Below, piece after piece: positions 56,135 to 64,000 of a DNA stretch of 64,000 nt. The position numbers and the translations under genes are program-made. Positions within the stretch are counted from its first letter, which is position 1, and each line of letters begins with the position of its first letter. Source of the stretch: a bacterium (lineage in GTDB: Bacteria; Electryoneota; JAOADG01); assembly GCA_026417415.1 (NCBI GenBank), contig JAOADG010000008.1:767612-831611 (forward strand). The letters are read 5' to 3'. Below the pieces are notes generated by a model. The model did no database searches. It saw only the letters and a program-made list of their open reading frames with translations, and was not told the origin of the DNA.

Positions 56135-58261
56135 TTAGGCAATTCCTCCTAAAGCCATTTTCTCTTGATATCTTCTTTTTAATTCAATCCATACCATATC
56201 TGATTCAGGTTGATGGGAACTTGCTAAAAATAATTCAGCTTCTTTACGCATTTCAATGACCCATTCTTTGTGAATTTGTAAATCAGTAAAGATCAATTCA
56301 TTCAATCCATGTTGACGGGTACCAAACAGTTCACCGCTTCCACGAAGTTTAAAATCTATTTCTGATAATTCAAATCCATCCTGAGAATTTAAAATGGCTT
56401 TTATTCTTTCTTTTGCTACCTCATTAGGTTGATAAACAATTAAAATACATTTTGAAGCATACTTACTTCTACCTACACGTCCCCGCAATTGATGAAGTTG
56501 TGCTATTCCAAAACGTTCAGCATGTTCAATGACAATCATTGTAGCACGTGGTACATCTACACCAACTTCTATGACAGTTGTCGTGATTAACACTTGCACT
56601 TTACCTGATGTAAACTGTTTTAAAACTTCATTTTTCTCATCAAGGGACATTCTGCCATGAAGTAATCCAACAGAAATGTCTTTAAACTCAGTTTCTTTTA
56701 AAATGTGATATTCATCAACGGCTGATTTTAGATCGAGTGCTTCAGATTCTTCTACTATTGGAAAAACAATATAAGATTGAAATCCTGCAATTGCATTTTC
56801 ACGAACAGCATTAAAAACTTTTTTACGTTGTTTTGGTGTGATGGCTATCGTTTTGATGTTGCTACGATTGGCTGGTTTCTCTGTTAATGTAGATACATCT
56901 AAATCTCCATAAATTGTTAATGACAAAGTTCTTGGTATAGGGGTAGCTGTCATTACCAATAAATGAACACCATTTCCTTTGTCTGTTAATAATTTTCTTT
57001 GTTCTACGCCAAAACGATGTTGTTCGTCAATGATTGCTATTCCTAAATTTTTAAACTGAACATCTTCTTGAATTAATGCATGTGTACCTATTACAATATC
57101 AATTTTCCCATTTTCAAGTTCTTTAAGAATAGTACTTCGTTTTGTATTTGAAATACCAGAAACAAGTAATTCACTGGTTATTCCAACTTTTTTAAGCATT
57201 TCAACATAATTAATATAGTGTTGTTCTGCCAATACTTCAGTCGGAACCATAAATGCACCCTGATAACCACTTTCAATAACCATACACAAAGTTAAGAGTG
57301 CTATAATGGTCTTTCCGCTTCCAACATCACCTTGCAGCAAACGAAGCATGGGCCTAGATTGTTTTAAATCTAAATAGATTTCATTCAAAACCTTTCTTTG
57401 TCCTTTCGTCAATTCGAATGGTAATAAAGATAACAGTTTTTTGGTTTTATGCCCTACTTCCATTATACTATTCGTTTGAACTAACTTTGATTGTTTTCTT
57501 CTAGCTAATAATGCAAGTTGAAAATAAAATAGTTCATCAGCAATAAAATAGTTAAGACCAATTTGTGGTTCATTGATGGTAGTTGGAAAGTGTATCAGTT
57601 TTAGTGCTTGTTTCAAAGACGGTAGGTGCTTTCTTTTTCTTATTTCAGCTGGTAATGTATCTGGTGGATCTATGAAAGGATACAATCGTTCTAACAGTTT
57701 TTGATATCCGCGTGAAGTCAAAGATACTTTTTTAAAATCATCTTTTTCTTGATAAATAGGATAGATTTTACGTTCAATTGTATGTTTATTTAATTCAATA
57801 TTTTCTTGTGACAATTTTTCAATTCTCGGGTGAATAAAAGAAGGCGAATGATCAGAACCAGTAACCTTTCCGGTGATTAAAAACCACTGATCATTTTGAA
57901 AAATACTGATAAAGGTTGATATTCCTTCATAAAAAATCAATTGAAAAGCATTTGTATCATCTTCTAAAAAAACTTTTAACATTTTTTTATGTTTCGCGCC
58001 ACGTAAAGGTATTTCTTGTACGAGTTTGACTTGACCGATAGCAGATACTGTTTGTTGATAAAAACGATTTAATTGATTTGCAGGCACGATATTCGTTTTA
58101 TCAAAATATCTTTTTGGAAATCTAAGAAATAGATCTTTTACTGTTAAGATATTTGCTTCTTTAAGTACTTTCCAACGTTGAGGTCCAATGCCTTTTTGAA
58201 ACTCTAATGAACTATTCCAATCAATGGACTGATTTAATGAAACGTTCGTTCTTTCGACCAC
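56135..58261 (-). CDS. recG: ATP-dependent DNA helicase RecG
   Basis: 708 residues. The N-terminal wedge/OB-fold domain ('IGPQRWKVLKEANI', 'AIGQVKLVQ') is followed by the motor: Walker A 'LLQGDVGSGKTIIALL', 'DEQHRFGVEQR', 'MTATPIPRTLSLT', and the C-terminal 'QLHQLRGRVGRS' and 'LRGSGELFGTRQHG'. RecG remodels stalled forks and branched DNA. The start is GTG at 58261, three bases after the DUF4139 gene, without a strong ribosome-binding site. Confidence 0.97.
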   Translation of the reverse strand: MVERTNVSLNQSIDWNSSLEFQKGIGPQRWKVLKEANILTVKDLFLRFPKRYFDKTNIVPANQLNRFYQQTVSAIGQVKLVQEIPLRGAKHKKMLKVFLEDDTNAFQLIFYEGISTFISIFQNDQWFLITGKVTGSDHSPSFIHPRIEKLSQENIELNKHTIERKIYPIYQEKDDFKKVSLTSRGYQKLLERLYPFIDPPDTLPAEIRKRKHLPSLKQALKLIHFPTTINEPQIGLNYFIADELFYFQLALLARRKQSKLVQTNSIMEVGHKTKKLLSLLPFELTKGQRKVLNEIYLDLKQSRPMLRLLQGDVGSGKTIIALLTLCMVIESGYQGAFMVPTEVLAEQHYINYVEMLKKVGITSELLVSGISNTKRSTILKELENGKIDIVIGTHALIQEDVQFKNLGIAIIDEQHRFGVEQRKLLTDKGNGVHLLVMTATPIPRTLSLTIYGDLDVSTLTEKPANRSNIKTIAITPKQRKKVFNAVRENAIAGFQSYIVFPIVEESEALDLKSAVDEYHILKETEFKDISVGLLHGRMSLDEKNEVLKQFTSGKVQVLITTTVIEVGVDVPRATMIVIEHAERFGIAQLHQLRGRVGRSKYASKCILIVYQPNEVAKERIKAILNSQDGFELSEIDFKLRGSGELFGTRQHGLNELIFTDLQIHKEWVIEMRKEAELFLASSHQPESDMVWIELKRRYQEKMALGGIA

Positions 58262-58263
58262 GT

Positions 58264-59595
58264 TTACAGACTTTGTTGTCTAATGGTATAAGTAATCGTT
58301 TTCTTTGAATTGGATGCAATTTTTACAATAATTCTTTTTTCTTGTGCTGAAATATCTGTTACTTCTTCTGAAGATTTTACAATATTCCAATCGCCATAAC
58401 CATTGATAATGACTATCAATACTACATCTTCCTTTTTACTATTTCTTAAGTTAACTTTGTAATCTGTTTCTGAAATCTTATTAGTTACATTACGGTATTC
58501 TAATTGAACCGTTTCACCGACTAAATCAAAAGCATCGCCGACTGTTAATGTTACTTCAGATGAAGTAGGCGTATGTTCAATTACGTCTTCACCAATAAAT
58601 TCACGATTTCCATTTGGTTCTTCTTGAAAAATACGTACACGACCTGCAGGTAAAGGCAGATTTAACTTATGTTCTTTATCGTTTTTAAAAATTATCTTAG
58701 ATTGAACTTTTTTATTTCCTTGAAATGCAGAGTAGTGATATTCCTGCGTATATGGAACTTGAATGACAGACATTAAGCTTATTTGTTTATTTTGTCGATC
58801 AGAAAGCGTTGTTTTCCGCTGTAGTTCGTATAAATGATATTCATACAACTCCCGTTGTTCAAATTGGGAACTAGGAGCTTTTCCCACCAATAGTTCAGCA
58901 CGGTCAGTAAAAGCGGGATATGGAGACGGATATACTCGGTGGATTGAACCTGCAATGAGTTTGATGTTTGCATCGTGATAATCGGCCCCTGAATTGTTTT
59001 GAACATCAACCCATCCTTGAAAATCAAATTGCTTTCCTTTGCTATTTAAAGATAGAATATATTCAGCTTTCCAATTGATATCATTGGTAATATAGGTTAA
59101 CTCTACTAAAACTTTTTCTTTCGGTTTTTTATCTAAACGCCATATTAATGTAGGTTTAAGAAACATTCCTTCTGTATTGCCTTGTAAGATAATTTGCTTT
59201 ACGCCCTCCTTAATGATGCGAATACCAGTTCCCGTTTCGAGCACAATCCCCCATCCCGCTGGTGTAAGCAACTTTCCAGAAACAATCTCACCTTGCTCTA
59301 AAATTAAATCTACTGTTTGGCCTAAGCGATTTTGCAGTAATTTTTCGTGATTGACCAAATCATATTCATAATTCTGCTCTAATACTTCTACTCCGGGTAT
59401 GGATAATTTGACTGAAGTAGGATCTATTTTCTCTGGTACATCTGAAAAAATTAATTCTTTTGAATCAGTAATAAGGACTTCACGAATTTCTCGTATTACC
59501 GCCATATTTTGGTTATAAATCGTCAGAAACGTATCATATGCTAAACTGGTTTGGTAAATAAAAACTAAAAAATAAAGAATATACTTGATTTTCAT
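58264..59595 (-). CDS. Exported DUF4139-family protein
   Basis: 443 residues with a signal peptide ('YILYFLVFIYQTSLAY'). The N-terminal part ('TIYNQNMAVIREIREVLI', 'DVPEKIDPTSVKL') and the C-terminal half ('NDINWKAEYILSLN', 'GWVDVQNNSGADYHDANIKL') match DUF4139 proteins, all-beta exported proteins of unknown role. It lies between a TPR protein and recG. Confidence 0.75.
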   Translation of the reverse strand: MKIKYILYFLVFIYQTSLAYDTFLTIYNQNMAVIREIREVLITDSKELIFSDVPEKIDPTSVKLSIPGVEVLEQNYEYDLVNHEKLLQNRLGQTVDLILEQGEIVSGKLLTPAGWGIVLETGTGIRIIKEGVKQIILQGNTEGMFLKPTLIWRLDKKPKEKVLVELTYITNDINWKAEYILSLNSKGKQFDFQGWVDVQNNSGADYHDANIKLIAGSIHRVYPSPYPAFTDRAELLVGKAPSSQFEQRELYEYHLYELQRKTTLSDRQNKQISLMSVIQVPYTQEYHYSAFQGNKKVQSKIIFKNDKEHKLNLPLPAGRVRIFQEEPNGNREFIGEDVIEHTPTSSEVTLTVGDAFDLVGETVQLEYRNVTNKISETDYKVNLRNSKKEDVVLIVIINGYGDWNIVKSSEEVTDISAQEKRIIVKIASNSKKTITYTIRQQSL

Positions 59596-59602
59596 ACTAC
59601 AC

Positions 59603-60028
59603 CTATTGGTTTAAACGTTTTTGAATGGTTTTCACTAATTCGTGATTGGGATAAAGTTTTAAAAACTTCTCCCATTCTTTTTTAGCGAGTTCTTTTCTAC
59701 CTATTTTCTCATAGCAATTTCCTAAAGCAAAGAGTGCATCTGGTACTTTATTTGAATATTTTACTGAGGTTGCAAGTGAAAACTCCATACATGCTTCTTC
59801 AAGTTTATTCATTTGCATTAACACATGACCTGCCCAAAAATGAAAATTTCCCCGTAAAGGATGAAGTGGATAATTTTTTGATAATTTTCTTAATAAAATT
59901 AATGCTTCTTTTCGAGCTCCATTCTGAATTAATTTGTTTGCCTCATTGTATTGATCATCTACAGAACTGGCATTTACCTTTATTAACAAAATAAGAATAA
60001 TACACCCGATATAAAAACATCCTTTCAT
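59603..60028 (-). CDS. Small exported TPR protein
   Basis: 141 residues. A signal peptide ('CIILILLIKVNAS') is followed by about three tetratricopeptide repeats, e.g. 'ALILLRKLSKNYPLHPLRGN', 'EEACMEFSLA' and 'ALFALGNCYEKIGRKELAKK'. It probably acts as a periplasmic scaffold (YbgF-like C-terminal repeats), but no partner is known. It follows rodA by 9 bases. Confidence 0.75.
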   Translation of the reverse strand: MKGCFYIGCIILILLIKVNASSVDDQYNEANKLIQNGARKEALILLRKLSKNYPLHPLRGNFHFWAGHVLMQMNKLEEACMEFSLATSVKYSNKVPDALFALGNCYEKIGRKELAKKEWEKFLKLYPNHELVKTIQKRLNQ

Positions 60029-60037
60029 AAAAACCTC

Positions 60038-61261
60038 TCAAGAATATAAATGGTAACGACTTGAACAGTTGATTGCCAACCCCATGAAGATACAATTTGT
60101 TATCATTGAAGACCCACCGTATGAAAGAAAAGGTAACGGAATGCCAGCTACAGGTACTAAACCTAAAGTCATTGCTATATTAATAAACACTTGATATAAC
60201 CAAACGCCTCCAATTCCAAACAACAACATTCCGTTAAATTTATTTTTCGATTTCATACCTCGTTGCCAAACACGAAGAATAATTGTCAGAAAAGCCATTA
60301 ATAGAATGGTTGAACCAATAAAACCCCATTCTTCAGATACTACTGAAAAAATAAAATCCGTATGTTGGATTGGCAAAAAGTCGAGTTGTGTTTGTGTCCC
60401 TTTTAAGAAACCTTTTCCAAGAATGCCGCCACTACCAATTGCAATTTTTGATTGGATACTTTGATATCCTTTACCAAGAGGGTCTGATTCAGGATTTAAA
60501 AAAGAAATAATTCTTGCTTTTTGATAATCATGAAGTTTAGTATTCCAAATCCAAGGTGAAATAAACCCTATAGCGATATAAAGTAAAATTAATATACCAA
60601 CAAACCATTTTGTATTAATTTTCATAAACAATAATATTGCACCTAAAATGAGAGATAAAATCCATATCATTTTATAAAAAGAAAAAATTAAAGAATGAAA
60701 TAAAAAATATACTACAAAAAGCACGACCAAAGGTAATCCTGCCATTAGTAAAACTATTAATGCTGGTGCAAAATAGATGGAAGAAGTTGCCAAATCGGGT
60801 TGAGAAGCGACAAGAATGAATGGAATAACAACGAATAACGATATGCCTAAAAAAGTACCCCAAGTATTGAGAGTGTTCAATCGATCGCTTATTAATCTTG
60901 AAATTGCAAGCACAACTCCTATTTTCATCAATTCAGAAGGCTGGAAGCGAATACCCCCTATCTCTAACCAACGTATCGCACCCATCCCTAATATACCAAA
61001 AATTTCCACAGCAACTAAAAATAGAAGAAAAACAAACCATATGATATATGAAAATAAATAAAATTGAATTGGCTTTATAAAAATTGTTAGAAAACCTATC
61101 AACAAACCAATTGTAGAATAAATAACATGATTTTTTGCAAATTTAGACCAACCTAAATCTTCTTGAAAGGTAGCAGAGAAAACGGCAATACAACCTACTA
61201 ATATCAAAAAAATCCAATGTAAAATTAAAATCCAATCTAAATGATGCTCTAACGTTTTCAT
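60038..61261 (-). CDS. rodA: Rod-shape peptidoglycan glycosyltransferase RodA (SEDS family)
   Basis: 407 residues with about ten membrane helices. SEDS motifs: 'IRWLEIGGIRFQPSELMKIG', 'FVVIPFILVASQPDLATSS', 'HTDFIFSVVSEEWGFIGS' and 'GIPLPFLSYGGSSMI'. RodA polymerises lipid II together with PBP2 (MrdA) in the elongasome. It begins one base before the mrdA stop region ends, so the two are coupled. Confidence 0.97.
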   Translation of the reverse strand: MKTLEHHLDWILILHWIFLILVGCIAVFSATFQEDLGWSKFAKNHVIYSTIGLLIGFLTIFIKPIQFYLFSYIIWFVFLLFLVAVEIFGILGMGAIRWLEIGGIRFQPSELMKIGVVLAISRLISDRLNTLNTWGTFLGISLFVVIPFILVASQPDLATSSIYFAPALIVLLMAGLPLVVLFVVYFLFHSLIFSFYKMIWILSLILGAILLFMKINTKWFVGILILLYIAIGFISPWIWNTKLHDYQKARIISFLNPESDPLGKGYQSIQSKIAIGSGGILGKGFLKGTQTQLDFLPIQHTDFIFSVVSEEWGFIGSTILLMAFLTIILRVWQRGMKSKNKFNGMLLFGIGGVWLYQVFINIAMTLGLVPVAGIPLPFLSYGGSSMITNCIFMGLAINCSSRYHLYS

Positions 61262-63058
61262 TCAATCACCACTTACATGATCATTTATCACACCAAAGTC
61301 AAATAAATTTGCAGGTTTTCCTAAATATCGACCAATGATTTCAAACGCTATTGGTGCTGCATGAACCCCACCCCAACCAGAATTTTCAACCAGTACAGAA
61401 AGGGCTATCTTAGGGTCTTCAAAAGGTGCAAAACAGATAAACCATGCATGATCGTTCCCATGTGGATTTTGTGCTGTTCCTGTTTTTCCTGCTGCATCAT
61501 ATCCAAGTTTTTCAAAACGTGCAGCAGTTCCATATGGTGCTGAAACTGTTTCACGCATCGCACGACGGATAAAAGGAAAAATCCAATCTTTCAAATTTAC
61601 TTCAATTTTAGGGTATTGTGGTCGTATCCATTCACCTTTCAAGGTATCCCCGTAAGCAACTACCAAATGTGGTTGAATATACCAACCGCCGTTGGCCCAA
61701 ATGCAAGCATTTACTGCTTGTTGGATGGGAGTTACCAGTATCTCACCTTGTCCAATTCCTAAGTTTGCTAACGTTCCAGCACCCCATTGATAGTTACGTT
61801 TTTCATACCATTCCTCTGATGGTGCTAATCCTGAAGATTCTAAATCTAAATCTACATTGGTTTTCTTTCCATAACCCAATTTTAACATTATTGAGTTCAA
61901 GCGTTTTAATCCGATTCTTTGGCCTAACACGTAATAATAAACATCGCAAGATGCTGCAATAGAGAGTTTAGCATTGACAGCACCATGACCCTTTTTACTA
62001 GCATCTTTAAAGAATCTGTTTCCTATTTGGATACCACCCCCGCAGAAAATTTTTTGTGAAGTGTCAATTAATCCATACTCTAACGCAGCAGCAAGTACGG
62101 TCATTTTAAAGGTACTACCGGGTGGATACATCGCTTGTAAAGCACGATTAAAAAGAGGTTTATTGGGATCTTCAGATAATGCTTTCCAAACTTTACCTGA
62201 AATAGCCCCGTCAAATAATTTGGGTGAATAAGTCGGACTGGATGCAAAACATAAGATTTCACCCGTTTTCGGTTCAATGGCAACTATAGCCCCATTTTTT
62301 CCTATTAACAAACTTTCTGCTAAAGATTGTAAAGACGGATCAATGCTAATTTTTAAGGGACGACCAGATCCCGGAGCAATATCCGGTGTTTCTAAAATAG
62401 GACCTAATTCTTTTCCTTCTACATCTATTAAACGAAATTTTAATCCTGGTATTCCTCTTAACAATGTATCGTATGTTTTTTCCAAACCCACTCTTCCAAT
62501 CATTGTACCACCTCGAAGAGATGGATTTTTTTCGATTTCAACTTCGTTAGGTTCACTTATATAACCAAAAAAATGAGCTCCACAATCAATTTTATAATGG
62601 CGTTTGGTTTCTTGTTGAATAAAAATACCAGCAAAGTCAGCTCTAAACTCTTCTATTGTCGAAATTTCTTGAAAACTCATATCCCGAAGTACTCTAACCG
62701 CTTTGTTTTTAGAAGCATTTTTACCAAATAACACTTTTTTCAAAAGTAAAGTATCAAGGTTCAATAATTCACAAAATTTTTTTAATTTTTTTTCAGAATT
62801 ACCAAATTCATTTGGGGTAATATATAACGAGTAACTTACTGTATTTTCAGCGATAACATTACCATATCGATCAAAGATTTCACCTCTAAGTCCAGGTATT
62901 TCCGTAATTCTTATGCTATTCGCTAAAGATTTCTTATAGAAAAAATCATAACGAATAACTTGTAAAAAAAACAATCGTATAAAAAGAACACCAAAAAAAA
63001 CACAGGTTAGAAATGACAATATACGATAACGGTTTACAGTCAAATCAAGTGTTTTCAC
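61262..63058 (-). CDS. mrdA: Penicillin-binding protein 2 (elongation transpeptidase)
   Basis: 598 residues. One N-terminal membrane helix, a PBP dimer domain ('IPGLRGEIFDRYGNVIAENT' around 54-73), then the transpeptidase with active-site 'STFK' (S315, K318), 'SCD' (S370) and 'KTGT' (K525). It cross-links peptidoglycan with RodA. The start is GTG at 63058, overlapping mreD by 14 bases. Confidence 0.97.
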   Translation of the reverse strand: MKTLDLTVNRYRILSFLTCVFFGVLFIRLFFLQVIRYDFFYKKSLANSIRITEIPGLRGEIFDRYGNVIAENTVSYSLYITPNEFGNSEKKLKKFCELLNLDTLLLKKVLFGKNASKNKAVRVLRDMSFQEISTIEEFRADFAGIFIQQETKRHYKIDCGAHFFGYISEPNEVEIEKNPSLRGGTMIGRVGLEKTYDTLLRGIPGLKFRLIDVEGKELGPILETPDIAPGSGRPLKISIDPSLQSLAESLLIGKNGAIVAIEPKTGEILCFASSPTYSPKLFDGAISGKVWKALSEDPNKPLFNRALQAMYPPGSTFKMTVLAAALEYGLIDTSQKIFCGGGIQIGNRFFKDASKKGHGAVNAKLSIAASCDVYYYVLGQRIGLKRLNSIMLKLGYGKKTNVDLDLESSGLAPSEEWYEKRNYQWGAGTLANLGIGQGEILVTPIQQAVNACIWANGGWYIQPHLVVAYGDTLKGEWIRPQYPKIEVNLKDWIFPFIRRAMRETVSAPYGTAARFEKLGYDAAGKTGTAQNPHGNDHAWFICFAPFEDPKIALSVLVENSGWGGVHAAPIAFEIIGRYLGKPANLFDFGVINDHVSGD

Positions 63059-63533
63059 GCTTGTATTTCCACTTTATAGCGAGTGTGATTACTAAAGAAA
63101 AAAGGGCAGTATAAAGAACAGAAAGTAGTCCTTTTGTAAAAAAATGATACAACCAATTTTCACTGTGATACAAAGTGATTATAGTAATGAAAAAAGTAAC
63201 AAAAATATTTCCGAAAGAAGATAAGACAAACCACCTAATCGGACTAAATGTTAATTGATAAGTAAAATAAACAGCAAATATAAACAATACCGTTATATAA
63301 ACTAAACTGGTTGTTCCTAACGGAATACCTGCAAAAGCATCTAGTACAATCCCCCCTATAAAAGCTACTAAATATGTTTGAGAATTAGATACTTGAAATA
63401 ATGACCATACTAACCCTAACCAAAAAAAGTCAGGAATTATTCCACCTATAGAAATTCTTTCTGCTAAAAATACTTGAATAGGAATCAACCATAAAAAGTG
63501 TAATAAAAAAGAATTTGAAGAGATTGGTTTCAT
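63045..63533 (-). CDS. mreD: Rod shape-determining protein MreD
   Basis: 162 residues with five or so membrane helices ('FWLGLVWSLFQVSNSQ', 'AFIGGIVLDAFAGIPLGTTS'). The small hydrophobic protein sits in the fixed mreC-mreD-mrdA-rodA order, which supports the call more than its weak sequence conservation. It overlaps the mreC stop by 4 bases (ATGA). Confidence 0.9.
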   Translation of the reverse strand: MKPISSNSFLLHFLWLIPIQVFLAERISIGGIIPDFFWLGLVWSLFQVSNSQTYLVAFIGGIVLDAFAGIPLGTTSLVYITVLFIFAVYFTYQLTFSPIRWFVLSSFGNIFVTFFITIITLYHSENWLYHFFTKGLLSVLYTALFSLVITLAIKWKYKRENT

Positions 63534-64000
63534 TGATCACCATCACCAAAATACTGTTTATTTTCACTAGTTAAGACAAAGACAAACTCAAGTGCTTCAA
63601 TGTTCGCTGTTGGAACTACAGGTAAATTTAGAAAATGTCCGCTGGGAGATGGTAATGGTAACTGCTTCGCAACTGGTATTCCTTTTGGATAAATTTTGCC
63701 CACACCTGCAGTAATCCACAAATCACCATTCTTAACGTCAGCTGTTAATGGTACACCCTCTACTTTTGGTAGATCACTTTTAGATGTTCTTAATATCCCT
63801 TCTACACGACTTCTTTGGTTTTTAACGGCTATTCCTAAATCAGGATCGCCAATGATTTGTACTTCCGAAGTGGTCAAAGTACTGTAAAGAATTCTACCTA
63901 CTACACCCTTTTCATTGATTACTGGTAATGGAGGTTGGACACCATGATGTAACCCTCTATTGATTACAATTCTTCTATGTCCGATACGAAAATAACGACC
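63530..64000 (-). CDS. mreC: Rod shape-determining protein MreC, C-terminal part
   Basis: The frame is open to base 64000, giving 157 residues; the N-terminus with the membrane anchor and coiled coil is outside the window. The visible part is the periplasmic beta domain: 'INRGLHHGVQP', 'VINEKGVVGRILYSTLTTSEVQ' (in pieces), 'SRVEGILRTSK', 'GDLWITAGVGKIYPKGIPVA'. MreC links MreB filaments to PBP2. An internal start at 63877 is not the real one. Confidence 0.95.
   Translation of the reverse strand, partial: GRYFRIGHRRIVINRGLHHGVQPPLPVINEKGVVGRILYSTLTTSEVQIIGDPDLGIAVKNQRSRVEGILRTSKSDLPKVEGVPLTADVKNGDLWITAGVGKIYPKGIPVAKQLPLPSPSGHFLNLPVVPTANIEALEFVFVLTSENKQYFGDGDQ

Noticed and set aside
61618-61962. 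Plus-strand open frame of 114 codons opposite mrdA
   Set aside because: It lies wholly inside a well-conserved PBP2 gene, has no recognisable domain and looks like an antisense shadow; the same holds for all other plus-strand frames in the window, such as 47800-48135 and 3085-3387.
1-64000. CRISPR arrays, insertion sequences or prophage genes
   Set aside because: No short regularly spaced repeats, transposases, integrases or phage structural genes were found.

Overview
This window is a dense, low-GC stretch of a bacterial chromosome. All 56 protein genes and the single tRNA lie on the minus strand, so gene order below follows transcription, from high to low coordinates. Gaps are mostly 0-20 bases, many genes overlap by 1, 4 or about 10 bases, and no gene-free stretch reaches 300 bases. 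The lineage looks like the Bacteroidota/Chlorobiota (FCB) side, most like Ignavibacteria or Kapabacteria. The reasons are type IX secretion (T9SS) C-terminal sorting domains of the 'NHPNPFNPTT' type, a C25/PorU-like peptidase, a DUF2723 protein, the short NuoG typical of Bacteroidota-like complex I, and a ceramide-type sphingolipid gene set. This placement is inferred from family content, not from a tree.

Region 54.5-64.0 kb holds cell-shape and chromosome-partition genes: mreC (cut by the window end), mreD, mrdA (PBP2), rodA, a TPR protein, a DUF4139 protein, recG, parA, parB and an NlpC/P60 lipoprotein. Region 43.1-53.8 kb holds secreted and envelope proteins (two T9SS cargo proteins, an M16 peptidase, a three-PEGA membrane protein with a smaller partner, a small lipoprotein) and purL. 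Region 41.0-43.1 kb has tRNA-Arg(CCG), proS and a small membrane protein.

Region 37.7-40.9 kb is a tight three-gene set that best fits bacterial ceramide synthesis: serine palmitoyltransferase, a GNAT-type ceramide synthase and an NAD-dependent reductase. It is followed by a small HIT-like protein and by a 981-residue protein that joins an MrfA(YprA)-like helicase to an MrfB(YprB)-like DEDDy exonuclease. Then come a lipoprotein with an outer-membrane barrel partner, rpiB, glyA and nrdR.

Region 17.0-29.7 kb is a complete nuoABCDEFGHIJKLMN operon (14 separate genes) encoding proton-pumping NADH:quinone oxidoreductase, with a shortened NuoG.

Region 2.2-17.0 kb carries two exported repeat proteins of unknown function (12 'GNDxY' repeats; HEAT repeats). 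A likely glycan/glycoprotein locus follows: flippase, DUF2723 glycosyltransferase, two GT2 enzymes, a DPM1-like dolichyl/polyprenyl-phosphate mannose synthase, an RmlD-like reductase, a methyltransferase and an outer-membrane protein. accA and a 4HBT thioesterase come next. The first 2.1 kb hold the N-terminal part of a PorU-like C25 peptidase that runs off the window. The most notable observations are the MrfA-MrfB fusion, the ceramide operon, the 12-repeat exported protein, the pair of membrane proteins sharing one N-terminal module, and the GT2 fusion to an orphaned sugar-phosphotransferase N-terminus.
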